This document shows, one piece after another, positions 1-10,800 of a DNA stretch of 13,554 nt. Position numbers and translations under genes: made by a program. Source of the DNA: JAHFJA01 sp964357385 (lineage in GTDB: Bacteria; Patescibacteriota; Patescibacteriia; JACQRZ01). Under the pieces are notes generated by a model. It searched no databases and was not told the origin of the DNA. It saw only the letters and a program-made list of their open reading frames with translations. Positions within the stretch are counted from its first letter, which is position 1. Every line of letters starts with the position of its first letter. The DNA lies in contig CAYHKW010000026.1 of assembly GCA_964357385.1 (NCBI GenBank), positions 1-13,554 of the forward strand, written 5' to 3'.

Positions 1-1
1 G

Positions 2-655
2 GTATTGGTATCTGAGCAGGCAAAAAAAGTTATTGCTATTGAGCTGGATCGTAATTTGATACAGGGTCTACAACACTTGGCGGGTGAACATTCTAACGTA
101 TCTATCATTGAAGGAGATGCTTTGAAGTGTTATCAATCGGTAGTTAATGAAATAGGCAAGAAGCCATATCTGGTTGTTGCAAATATTCCTTACAATATTA
201 CATCGGCGATTATCCGCACCATTCTGACCACGACACCCCCTGCCTCTCGAGCGGTGTTGATGGTGCAAAAGGAAGTTGCACAACGCATGGTTTCCAAACC
301 AGGGGACATGAGTCTTCTTGCTTTGTCTGTTCAACTCTACGGTGATGTTCGTAAATGTTTTGATGTTGCCCCAGGATCGTTCTCTCCCGCTCCTAGTGTA
401 ACGAGTGCAGTGATTGAAATTGTACCGTACCAAAAAAATATTCACGCAGATATTGATCGAGAGGCAGTGCTGTCTATTGCTCGAGGGGCATTTGCAAAAA
501 AAAGAAAATTACTCGCATCTAACCTGGCTGATACAACATTGCATAATAAGAATGAAATCATAGAAATTCTTAGGTCTTGTAGTGTTAATGGAAATGCCCG
601 AGCTCAAGATTTGTCGGTGAAGCAATGGACACTGCTGACAAGCAAACTAGTATAA
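2..655 (+). CDS. rsmA: 16S rRNA adenine dimethyltransferase RsmA/KsgA, 5'-truncated by window edge
   Basis: RsmA (KsgA) uses S-adenosylmethionine to dimethylate two adjacent adenines near the 3' end of 16S rRNA, a late step in 30S subunit assembly. The visible part begins just after the missing glycine-rich motif I, at AKKVIAIELDRNL, where the acidic residue binds SAM ribose. The catalytic motif IV, NIPYNITS, follows at nt 188-211 (usual form NLPYxIS). Next come LMVQKEVAQRM, then FSPAPSVTSAVI, and a C-terminal ARGAFAKKRKLLASNL that matches the family's FxxRRK helix. The 216 visible residues plus about 50 missing ones would give the usual length of about 265. The frame is open to the left edge, so the TTG at 5 is not the real start. 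This is a housekeeping gene and its link to the downstream cluster is only adjacency. Identity is close to certain. Confidence 0.95.
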   Translation, partial: VLVSEQAKKVIAIELDRNLIQGLQHLAGEHSNVSIIEGDALKCYQSVVNEIGKKPYLVVANIPYNITSAIIRTILTTTPPASRAVLMVQKEVAQRMVSKPGDMSLLALSVQLYGDVRKCFDVAPGSFSPAPSVTSAVIEIVPYQKNIHADIDREAVLSIARGAFAKKRKLLASNLADTTLHNKNEIIEILRSCSVNGNARAQDLSVKQWTLLTSKLV

Positions 656-718
656 GCGAGTCTAACAACTGTGGATGAGCAATAGAAGCTTATTTTTTAT
701 TTTTAATAAAATGTACTC

Positions 719-739
719 AAAAGAAATCATTTTTCTTTT
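719..739 (+). terminator. Weak A/T-only hairpin, possible rsmA terminator
   Basis: AAAAGAAA (719-726) pairs perfectly with TTTCTTTT (732-739) around a five-base loop and is followed by one more T. The eight-base stem contains only one G-C pair, so it is weak for an intrinsic terminator. Its position 64 bases after the rsmA stop and the surrounding T-rich sequence (691-704, 730-740) make it the best candidate in the gap. A chance hairpin in AT-rich DNA is a real alternative. Confidence 0.3.
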
Positions 740-829
740 TACCATAAGAATTAAGTGAAAATGGTATCCATGAATGTGTTTTTCCACGTAATCATCCTAT
801 ATGCCCTATAAAAAAGTCTTTAAAAACGA

Positions 830-835
830 TATAAT
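830..835 (+). promoter_or_regulatory. Sigma-70-type -10 box TATAAT for the surface-protein operon
   Basis: A perfect TATAAT sits 43 bases before the ATG at 879. The sequence at the 17-base spacing (807-812, TATAAA) is not a good -35 box, but A-rich tracts just upstream (811-826) could help polymerase binding. Transcription would start near 842 and the leader would be about 37 bases. The consensus -10 supports a promoter. The poor -35 lowers certainty or suggests activator help. Confidence 0.5.
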
Positions 836-840
836 TATCT

Positions 841-866
841 TGTCAGAGATCCCTTTGGGATAGACA
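841..866 (+). promoter_or_regulatory. Two-part hairpin in the presumed 5' leader
   Basis: ATCCC-TTT-GGGAT (849-861) forms a five-base-pair stem with a three-base loop. An outer TGTC (841-844) pairs with GACA (863-866) across a small asymmetric internal bulge. It begins almost exactly at the predicted transcription start, so it would cap the mRNA 5' end. It may stabilise the long transcript or act as a protein site. No Shine-Dalgarno sequence lies between it and the ATG at 879. Confidence 0.4.
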
Positions 867-878
867 TAAACATAGACT

Positions 879-1703
879 ATGAATTTTGATCAAAATACAA
901 CCCAGCATACATCGTCCAATCCTCCAGGGAATGTTGTTATGGGTATCATTATTTTTCTTGCGGTAATGGGTGTTGCCGTCGCAGGCTTAAGCCTTGTTCG
1001 TAATGTACGAAGCCCCTTCTTTGCTGGCGATAAAAACAGCCCGTCAGTAACACTCGATACGACTGAACAGGCACAAGCAGCGCAGCGCGCTGAAAATCTT
1101 AAAATGCAAGATACCGACAATGATGCGATTAGTGATTTTGATGAGCTGTATACATACAAAACAAGTCCTTACCTTAAAGACACCGATAGTGATAGTTTTG
1201 ATGATAAAACAGAAGTCGCATCAGGTCATGACCCCAATTGTCCCGAAGGGCAAAATTGTTTCCGTCAGGACTTAGAAGAAAAACCTAAGGATGAAAACGC
1301 CGCAGCAGGATTGCCAGGTGTATTTAGCGCAACCGGAACAAATCCTATCGATCAAGCCCTTACGGGCGGTGTAGAGCCTACCCCGACTCAAATTCGTGAC
1401 CTCCTTCGACAGAAGGGAATGACTGACGAACAGCTCAGTCAATTTGACGACCAAACACTCCTTCAAACATACAAAGATAGTGTAGCGACAGTGAAGAATA
1501 ACCAAGAGACTAGTCCAAAGAACACGACACCGACAAACTCTATGAATACCGGAGGCACTGATTATTCTCAGCTCACGGCAACACAGATTCGAGAACTTGC
1601 TATATCCTCAGGTTTGGTTACCTCAGAACAGCTTTCAAAGATTGATGATGCAACGCTCAAGGATCTTTTTTTGAAGTCCATGAATTCTAATACGGGTCAG
1701 TAG
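879..1703 (+). CDS. Single-pass membrane protein with TSP3-like calcium loops and a tandem helical repeat
   Basis: The function of this 274-aa protein is not established. Residues 1-18 are polar, 19-40 form one hydrophobic membrane helix with no clear cleavage site, and the rest is predicted to lie outside the membrane. Two thrombospondin type-3-like calcium loops follow. One has Asp at 78, 80, 82, 86 and 88 with Glu89. The other has Asp at 101, 103, 105, 108 and 109 with Glu112, then GHDPNCPEGQNC with a likely disulfide. After a Pro/Gly/Asn-rich linker come two copies of a repeat of about 35 residues (168-204 and 233-268), each with TQIR, EQLS and DD-x-TL. No Shine-Dalgarno is visible at the ATG. 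The stop is two bases from the giant gene's start, so the two are probably translated together. Such proteins recur beside secretion-type loci in Patescibacteria (recollection). A membrane anchor or partner for the giant protein is inferred. Confidence 0.8.
   Translation: MNFDQNTTQHTSSNPPGNVVMGIIIFLAVMGVAVAGLSLVRNVRSPFFAGDKNSPSVTLDTTEQAQAAQRAENLKMQDTDNDAISDFDELYTYKTSPYLKDTDSDSFDDKTEVASGHDPNCPEGQNCFRQDLEEKPKDENAAAGLPGVFSATGTNPIDQALTGGVEPTPTQIRDLLRQKGMTDEQLSQFDDQTLLQTYKDSVATVKNNQETSPKNTTPTNSMNTGGTDYSQLTATQIRELAISSGLVTSEQLSKIDDATLKDLFLKSMNSNTGQ
1378..1682 (+). repeat. Two diverged copies of a helical protein repeat of about 35 residues
   Basis: Residues 168-204 and 233-268 of the 274-aa protein align along their length. 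Both share T-x-TQIR-[DE]-L near the start, a Gly in the middle, then T-x-EQLS, then DD-x-TL. About 15 of 35 positions are identical with one single-residue gap. The pattern suggests three short helices. A low-complexity Asn/Thr/Ser linker separates the copies. The unit loosely recalls small SAP or HeH-type helical modules, but I would not assign it to either. Confidence 0.65.
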
Positions 1704-1705
1704 AT

Positions 1706-1813
1706 ATGAAGTGTTCCATGTTTGTTAAACACTATCTCAAAGGAATGATCGCGAGTCTCGCGATTGTTATGCTTTTTGTAGTGGGGTTTGGGACAACACA
1801 GCAGGCACACGCT
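1706..1813 (+). other. Signal peptide of the giant protein
   Basis: Residues 1-36 show a basic n-region (Lys at 2, 8 and 12), a hydrophobic core (IASLAIVMLFVVGFG) and a c-region ending Ala-His-Ala before Asn37, a standard signal peptidase I site. No lipobox Cys lies at +1, so this is not a lipoprotein. Export through Sec is expected. Confidence 0.85.
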
Positions 1814-4800
1814 AATCCGATTGATCTTGCTGAGGCTATTCTCGAGAATTCTGCATCAGCTCCTTCTGAAGTAGCCGCAACTGCATTAAGTGATGCTGCA
1901 GGTGGAGCAACCCCGCTCAAGACCCAAGTGCTCAGCGACATTCCTGCTACCATTGCTAAATTTGCGGCAAAAGCTGCTGAGGCAATACAACAAGCGAGCT
2001 ATAAAACGATCATGGGATTGGTTCGATCATTTACTGCCAAAATGGTGAGCGATACGTTTACCTGGGTTCAGCAAGGGTTCCCTGGTCAAGGAGCTGCTTT
2101 TTATACTGAGCCATGGGAGCAGTGGCTGCCAAACGTATTTTCAACCGCAGGAGGATATTTTGTCGAAGGTGTTATTGATAGTTTTGTGCAAGACCAAAAT
2201 GAGCAAGATTTTATTGCGCAAAATGACAGCGATAAAACTGAAAAAACTGCGTTGTACGATAGTTGTATTAGTGAAGCTACAACGATCCATAATTCAACCA
2301 AATGTGCACCGCCGTTTACGGGTGTTTCTGCAGAAGAGTGTCCCGACTATAAAACACGCTTGGCAGAGTGTGCCCTTATCCAAACACAAATCGATAATTT
2401 AGAAAATGCATCTAATGTATTTTTTGCACAACAAGAACAGCGCCGCGACAATCGCCGACAAGACCAACAAGGTGCTGTAAGTCCTGAAGCGCAGCAATTC
2501 ATGAATTCTATTGTTTGTAAACCTTCTGCATCTCTTACTTTGCAGATTGGTCTCAATTTATTCCCCGGCATTGGAAATGTAACGCGTCAGCCAGTGTGTA
2601 AGCTTTCAGAAGCATTCCAAAATTGGAGTGAACTTATCCAGCGGACAGGCAATGATATTAACTCTGATAAATGGACAACACTAGGTGATTTTTTTAATCC
2701 GAATTCGACTGACTTGGGAATCGTTTTTAATGCCCAAATTGCTCAATATCAATACCAGCTCCAAGCAACACAACAGGAAGTGCTTAAACGCCAAGAGGCT
2801 GATGACTATAAGCCTGTTGCAGAAACAGTATCGGGAGCTATTAAAACGCCAGGATCAATTATTGGAAATGTTGTAGCAAAAGCTCTCGATGAAAGTGCAA
2901 AGCCAAATCAATTGACGGGAAATATTTGGGTTGATGGCCTTTCGGTAGTCTTGGAGACAGCGACAGATACGTTATATAGCAAACTTATTGAATCATTCAA
3001 AAAAGGAGTAGTTGCCTCAAAGTCATGGAGTCTCTATAATAGTGATTTCTTTACGTTTAGTGGTCAACAAGCGGCAAGAAAAACCATTGCCAATTTTTCT
3101 TCAACGGTAAAATTTGTGCAACGGGATAATATGGATATTACCAATCAATTACTGTCCACCGATATAGATGGTAATCCTGACGCAGGAACGATTGGTAGTG
3201 GTATGGCATTGGCTCTACAAAAAAAATTGACCCTACATGATGCAATTGTCCAGGGCCATATTAAACCTGACGCAGTATTTGGCCTTACCTTTAATGGCGC
3301 AGAACCAAAAGCAACAGAGGGAGGTTTTTCATATCAATCATTGACAATCCTGCGTAAGTACCGTGTTGTTCCGGTAACGTGGGAATATGCTGCTTTGTAT
3401 ATTAAAGAAAAAGAAGGCAAGGCATGTGGTGCCGATAGTTGTACGATTCAATATCTTATTGATAATTTCAAGAATCAATATAATCCTGATGACACGGCAA
3501 ATCCTTTTTATGGTCTTATTGATGAAAATTGGGTTCTCAAACTTCCACCAACCCGTTGTAACATCGAAGGATATGGCCCCAACAATCTTGTAACAAGCAC
3601 CACGCAGGAATGTAAGTTTGATACTAACGGTGATGGTGTTGTTGATTGTACGGGCAACCTAAAGGGTGCTACAAAGGATGAATTTGATGTTTTAGTACCT
3701 CAGGTAAATCGCGATCAGACCTGTGTTGATGTTCAATCGTGTTTGGAGACTGATAATCAAGGGAATTGTATCCAGGGAAGATATGGGTACTGTATCCAAG
3801 AGAAACAGACATGGAATTTTGACGCAGAACGCTGTGAAGAGCACTTTGATTCTTGTCGTGTATTTAATAATACAGCCACCGGTGAGACTCTCTCAGCCCT
3901 CACTTCGTCTCTTGGGTTGGTAAACAATGTTTGTACTCCAGAAAACGCAGGGTGTCGTTGGTTGAGTTCGCAGCGGGGGACCTCAACGGCGGTTCCTTGG
4001 TCGAGTGGTTCTGGTGCGAGAGTATATTTGAATGCAAAAGCAGAAAGCCTTGCGTGTGATGAAAGTGGGGAAGGATGTGAAGCAGTAACAAACACAATAA
4101 AGCCTAATGGTACGCAGTATTATAAAGTTGCGCCTGAGGCATTGAATTGTGGTGTGGGACAGGCAGGGTATGGGGGTGCTGCATGTCAGCCGTTTGTCAC
4201 TCAATGTACAGAAGGGGATGTATATATCAACAATAATGGAACCCGCACGTATGCACCATGCCAACTCTATGAGTCTTCTGATGGTGCAAGTATGGCAGGG
4301 AGAAATCCACTTAGTTGTAACAGTCAGTGTGTTGGGCTGGGAGTGTACACTCAAGTTAAAACGCAATTTGAGAATGTCGCAACAGGTATACCTCTTGTCC
4401 TTGATACAGTTCAGCAATGTAGCGCGCAGGATGTTGGATGTGAGGAATTTACTAATCTCTCCAATGAAACTAAAACATATTTTAAGGAAGTTCAATCATG
4501 TGAACAGACTCCTGTTGGGAGCGACGGCAAAACACCCGCACCTACTCCATTTTATACATGGTATGGTTCCGATACTACGGGGTTTCGTCTTTCAGTAGTT
4601 AACCTCGCAGCAGATGGTGATGAGCCGGCCTACGGAACTGACCCTGCTACAGGTAATAAGTATGATGGAAAAACATGTGATCAAACACAATTTAATAAGC
4701 AAAGAGAGGATCCTTTGAATACTGGCTTTACGTGTCGTGAATATATTAGTAAGCAAGGAACCGTATCATATCGTGACTCACGAGAGGTTGTCTATCAAAC

Positions 4801-7800
4801 TGACGATTGTAGCCAAATGCGACGATCCGCAGACCAGAAGCTTCACACATTTTCGCCTTCTCACAGTATTTCATGCAGTCCGCAAGCAGTGGGGTGTCGT
4901 TTGTTCCAAGGAACAAAGGCGGGCAACACGGCAGCGGTATTGGTTTCAAATTTTGAAGACGGACGTTTGGGGGGTTGGAAAGGATCAAGCGTTATTCCTT
5001 CAACTGAAAGCGCAATCCTAAACGGAAAAGGGTTAAAAATCACTAATGGTTCTGCACCTATTTCCCACCCAGTAATACTTCAGAATGGGTATACTTATGT
5101 TATTACGTTTGAGATTCAAGGTATTGCAAGGGGAAACGTTAATGCTCAGTTTGGATATGGTACGCCAACCACTTCTCTTCCTATGACAGAGGTTGTTCTT
5201 AATGATCGCGGTGACTGGCAACAAGTAACTTTTTTTCTTCCGGCACAGACCAACCTTTCTTCTGAGGGTCAAGATGCCAACCTGATTATTACCACCCCTT
5301 CTGGTACTTCCTATATTGATAATGTTGTTGTGCGCCAGGCACAAGGGGTTGTGTATGCGATTAAAGATAAACTGAATGTCCCTCGAGACTGTCAGAATAT
5401 TATTGCACCAAATGGAGTCATTAGTAATGAAGCATTAGGCACCCAGCTTAACTGTAAACTCTATACTGATACCAATGGCACTTCCCAAGCCTTGGCAGGC
5501 GCAGGAACGCTGTGCCCTCTTTCGGCTGTCGGATGCAGTGAATTCAATCTCACCCCCGCAAGTGGAGCTCCTCGCACTGTATTCTTTGTTCCTGATGCCG
5601 ACAAACAATGTGATCAAAGCCAGCAATCGTGCACTGCGTATGGGTTACCGACTCCTGACCCAAAGACAGGGATTGTTCCTCAGGTAATTATTGCCAAAGA
5701 TGTAAATGGAAATGATATTCAAAGCTCAAGAAGGGAATTGTGGACCACTCAGTATTACAAAATAACCAAAGACCAAGCACAAGCCGGCAACAGCGCTATT
5801 AGCTGTAAACCAGAAGCCCTTGATTGCCAAGATTTTACTGAACAAGCTAGCCCTGATATCCACCAGTATTTCAAAGATCCTCGCAGTGTATGTACGTGGG
5901 TACCGGCGACAAACGATCAGCAAGCACGGTGGGTAACGAAAGGTACTACCGAAGCATGTAATACTCAAAACTCAGCCTTGCTCTGTCCTGAAACAGAAGA
6001 TTATTGCCGTGCGGTTAAAGACCCCGAGTGCGATCCTACTAAAGGGAACACGCTGCGTACCAACTATGGCAATGGCATCACTGCAGGAGCTGGTGTTGGT
6101 AACTCCTGTACTCCCCTATATCACATAAAAGCAAGTATTGGTGATTTGAATGAATCCGCAAAAGCATGCAACGGTAAGGTTGATCCTTCGATCGGATGCT
6201 TGCTCTTTAGTGATCCCGGAGTTGTGAAAGGAACAAGTGTATATAGCTCATCCTCTATCTATGGGCAATATGGTTCACAGAAAAAATCAGTCGATCTTAA
6301 TGGTGCGGTAGGTGGATCAAGCAAGGATGCCAATTCGTTGTACAAAGTCAATCTTGACCGTCAATGCGGTGTATGGTTGTCGTGCACTTCGTCGGTAGCG
6401 GTAGGAGGAAGCTTAAATAAAGCTCCTCAAAATATTTGTATGGAACAGCGTCCTTGCGACAAGTGGGGATCAACAGATGAACCTTGTGCACATTACGTCA
6501 ATAACCCCGAAGTGCTGAAAGGTCTTTTTGATGGACGTACCAGTGGCGATCCTGCTGCTATTCCTCGTACCTTGTCCGGTATTGCGCGACCTGATTTTAT
6601 TATTAATGATTTGAGTACAGGCACGCCACTTACCATTACAGGGGGCCATGACAGTACATTTGCATGGAATCAAACAGCAGGTGCTCCTGATCCTGCAAAA
6701 GACAATCGTCCTACTTCCCAATTAATAAGCATCAACAGCACTCTTTCTGTATCACCTACTATCCTCAACTCTTGCCGATTATATCCAAAAGAAGACGCAC
6801 CGTTGTCATGGGATACCGCATATCGGTTCTGGAATTATAAAGATGAGAATGGGGGAAGCATCGATCCAAAGGTTCCGATCGATGCCTGCTACTATAAAGA
6901 TCAAAATCTTGATCGCCAGCAAGGCCTGTATGGTTATTGCTTGGAACCCTATCCTGGCACGTCAGGACAATATGACTCAAGTCGCAACAGAGAGGCAGGA
7001 TACCAAAATTATTGTCTCAACTGGTACCCTGTTGGATATATTGCCGGCCAATCAAATGTGCTGGGAGGAGATCATCCTCTCCCTGCATATTCTGGGAGCA
7101 AGCCGTTATATTATTGTGTTGAAAGCAAAGGGGGAGCAAAAGGCTTTGACTCAGCGGTGCCTGCTTCGACAGCAATAAAGACCCAATATGCAGTAAAAAC
7201 ACGTGATACCTCAGTGTTCCGTTTTAGCGATATCAGTAATACTTTTATGATGTTGCGCGATACAAAAGATGAGATTGCACGTAATCAGCAAGCGCAAGCA
7301 ATTGCATCCAAGGTCGCTGTTTCAATCGTTGATGGTATGACTGGAAAAGCCGAGCTGAATATACCGACATATAACAATAAGTCTAATGCAGCTCAAATAG
7401 TGCTTACTTTTCCACAAGAAGAGGTCGGAGCTAATTTTAATCCTTCCTGCGATATCGACAAGACTGAGCTTCTTTCAGCAAAAACAACCCTTGATTTAAC
7501 GATGTTGACTGTTGCTCCTGTTGGTACTGTGTGTGGAAGCCGTGGTGGTTGTGCTGCTACCCCAAAAAATCAAGTCATTCTTCAGATTACTGGTCAGACA
7601 AGGGAAGGATCACTACCGCGTGATGCGTCTCAGTCTGTCAGTATCCATTGTGCATTAAATGACGCTAATCCTATTACTGTAGTTGGTACTGTTCCAATAA
7701 ATGTCATCAAAGAGCCTATTACTTCAGATGGGAAAAAAGTCTCTGATCAAGTTCAAATAGCATTTAGTAATAATGGCACCCTCAATGTTCCTCGTAATGG

Positions 7801-10800
7801 TCTCTCAGTGTTTCCATTTGCAAACCGTAATCAGTTCGGCTATATGGATGTTACTGTTAGTAATGTTCCGAAAGATATGAGGGTGACGTGTGATTTGGAA
7901 AAAGGATATTGGTTAGGTGATTGGGGCGAGAATGGTGAACGACAGTCCTTTGAACGGAGGTTTAATTTGAATTATTTTAAAGTACCCCCATTCCCCGTAG
8001 CTGAAACTGCAGGTATTTGGGATTGGAGTTATAGAACAAATAACTATATCCCCAGTACTGGCTGGGATGTAAAAGATGGTAAATATTCTGGACAAGCAGT
8101 GGGGGGAGACAAAAATGGGGGTGGGAGAGTTAAATTTACTGTTGTAGCGGCGAGCACGAGTACAAGCACTCGTTCAGAACTCAAGAATTTGTATTGTTCA
8201 TTTGGTGCTGGTGCATTTGATGTCGATATTAAGGTGGTGATGAAAACAGCTCCATTTACTGTAGCGGTTGGCAGTCAGGCATCGCTCATAGTAAAGAAGA
8301 TGATTGCCTTTGCCAATGAGTCATTCATACAAGCAAAGTCAGCAATTGTGCGTGTTGCGTCGGTGTTGCGCCACAAGACAGCCTCCGCACTTGCAAGTAT
8401 TACACACTACCGAATCGCTGGTGTGAGTCAGTCAAACCCAAATATATATGAAGTGATAAAACCGCAGATCACTTTCTCATCTTCTTCAATTAATTTTATG
8501 TTTGATGATGTTGCTGCAGAAACAATAAAATCAGTACGTGTTTCATCAGATCCGGCACCGAGAATTAATGACAAATTTGCATGGAGAGCAGTAATTGATG
8601 CAAGCAAGACGCCAAGGATAGATATAGAAGGCGGCTATGTTTCTTCATTATTTTATCTTACGCGCGATCACGGGGAAGCAAATGGTGAAGTTTCTGTGGC
8701 GGTGCGAAAAGAAGTTTTGGGGAGCCTTCCGTCAGGTACTTATAAGGGTGCAGTTAAGGTCTATGCAATGGCGCCCCTTGAAGGTATTGCAGCAGGAAAT
8801 ACTGAACGTATACTCAATGTTTCCCTCACCATCCCTAATAATCGCAGTGCCTCAACGGTAAAAAATACTGGCCTTCCCCTCGAAGCATCACCAGAAGCAT
8901 CAACCATAAAAGATTCATTTTCTGCATCGGTTGAGTACCTTAACTTTGACCCTGCGATCAATGATGGTAGACTAGCTAGCCTTAATCCACCAAAACTGAT
9001 CACTGGTACATCTCCCCTATATGGTACCAATCAAGAAATCAAGGTTCGTCTTGATGTGTCTGCAGGCACTCCTCCATTTTGTAACGTTAACAGTATTGTT
9101 CAAGCCCGTTTGATCTACAGCTATATTGGGGAGGGTGCATGGTTTTCACTTCCTGTAAAAGACCAATTTGGCAATACGATTCCTGGTGCTCAATATCAAG
9201 ACAACGGTGAAATCAAGAGAAACTTTCAGGAGGGGTCGTGCGAATCGATGGACTTTATCTTAAATTCTGGTACAGGGAGCGGGATCCAATATTATTTCGT
9301 TGTACAAAATCAGCAGGAACAGACAGCGATCAGTCAGAGATTCTATGTTGATGTTAAAAACATGGCACAGTTGAACGATGAGCAACAAGCAGCAGTAAAG
9401 GATGCTGATAGCAACAATCCGATTAGTGCCCAACTTCGAGATCCCCAGTATGGTATTGGCGACACGCAATACCCTGCGCGTGCATTTAGTGATGGTGATC
9501 TTAAACTATCTTCAGTAGTTCCTAAAACAGAAGGATTGTTGGGATATAAGAAATATCACTACAAGAACAATATATCTCGTACGGACAAATTTGGGACAGA
9601 TACAGACAATACTGAAGAGTATACTTCTGTAGATTATAAAGTTGAGGACGTTACCTCTGCAAATATGATATCGCCTACGGAACCCGTTCCTTATTGTGGG
9701 GGTGGTGCAGGAAAGCCCTGTGAAACAAACATTCCATGGCTTGCTCCAAAAGAAAGTCCTGGTTCAACAACGGGTCCACGGACGCGTCTCACCGGAAACA
9801 GCAGTCTTCCTAGCGATAGTCCCGTTATCATGAAAGAACTCAATCTTCCTAAAGGACAAGAGAATGATTCTGTAGCAGAGCCCGTCTATATCCAGACAGA
9901 AATAATCAATCCCCAAAATGTTAATGAAAAGTTTCTTGTTACGGATACCCAATATACCAAACAGCCATACCAAGGAAATGTAAAAGTGAGGGTAAATATA
10001 ACAAAACAGACTCATCATGTCGCTACAAATAGCGACGGTTCCGGTGAGTATCAGCATACCAACTGTAATCCTAGCGGTTGTACTATTTCTAGTGGGGGAA
10101 GTCAAGCGAGCGGTTATTGGTATAAAACTGACAGCACTAGCAGCTGTGATGGTACTACTTGTACCACTAGAAGTATTAGCACCAATAGAAACTGCGGCAG
10201 TGAAGTCACGCCAGCGTGTGGCCAGGAGATAACGACAGTATCAGCTGATCCCCATCTCTATGATTATCTCAGAGATGTATCGGCACGATTGGTGGTGCGC
10301 CCTGCGATAACGCTTCCTGACAAAGTTGATTTGACGTTTGCGGATATCGGAATTGCACGTCCGCTTCTGGTTGATGCAAATCCAAAAAATACGGTCTATC
10401 ACTGGCGAGCGGTGATTGAATCAATTGATAAGATTCCGCGAAGTGAGAATGGTGAATTTAATTGGTTGTCGATTAGCCCCAGTGCGGGTATGTCAGGGAC
10501 AAATATTTCTCTTTCAGTAAGTCCTGAAGCAGCTGCTTCAGCAGAACCAGGAACGAAATATACTGCCAAAGTAAAAATATATGCAACTTCTCCAGTAGAA
10601 GGTACATCGTCAAAAATTGTGAATGTAACATTTATTGCCCCTATAGCCCCTCGACCGTTGACGATTGCGGCTATTAATCCTGATGCGGTATACTCCCCAG
10701 AAACCCGAGTAGGCCTTGTTAATGTGTCAGGTGAAGATTCTGTTATGATTTTACAGGAATTTAGCATCGCACAACCTGACAATCGACGAATCATTAATGC

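Larger units (their letters stand above)
656..878. other. AT-rich intergenic region between rsmA and the surface-protein cluster
   Basis: This 223-base gap is very rich in A and T and I see no coding frame in it. It holds a weak A/T-only hairpin (719-739), a consensus -10 box (830-835) and a small leader hairpin (841-866), each listed separately. A short inverted repeat ATGG-TAT-CCAT lies near 760-770, with no assigned role. The gap probably separates the rsmA transcript from the transcript of the two surface-protein genes. Confidence 0.6.

Noticed and set aside
3219..3226. A8 run inside the giant gene as a possible slippage or frameshift site
   Set aside because: The frame continues uninterrupted and both sides read as one protein. 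A similar A8 run sits in rsmA (nt 495-502), so it reflects base composition.
3983..4495. 170-codon open frame on the minus strand, and other antisense frames within the giant gene
   Set aside because: They lie opposite a continuous coding frame with clear signal peptide and domain content, show no recognisable motif or ribosome site, and look like shadows.
10070..10200. Small inverted repeats such as GGTAC-TACTT-GTACC
   Set aside because: They lie within the Ser/Thr/Cys-rich coding stretch of the giant and follow from repeated Thr and Ser codons. There is no array and no spacer structure, so neither CRISPR nor mobile-element ends.
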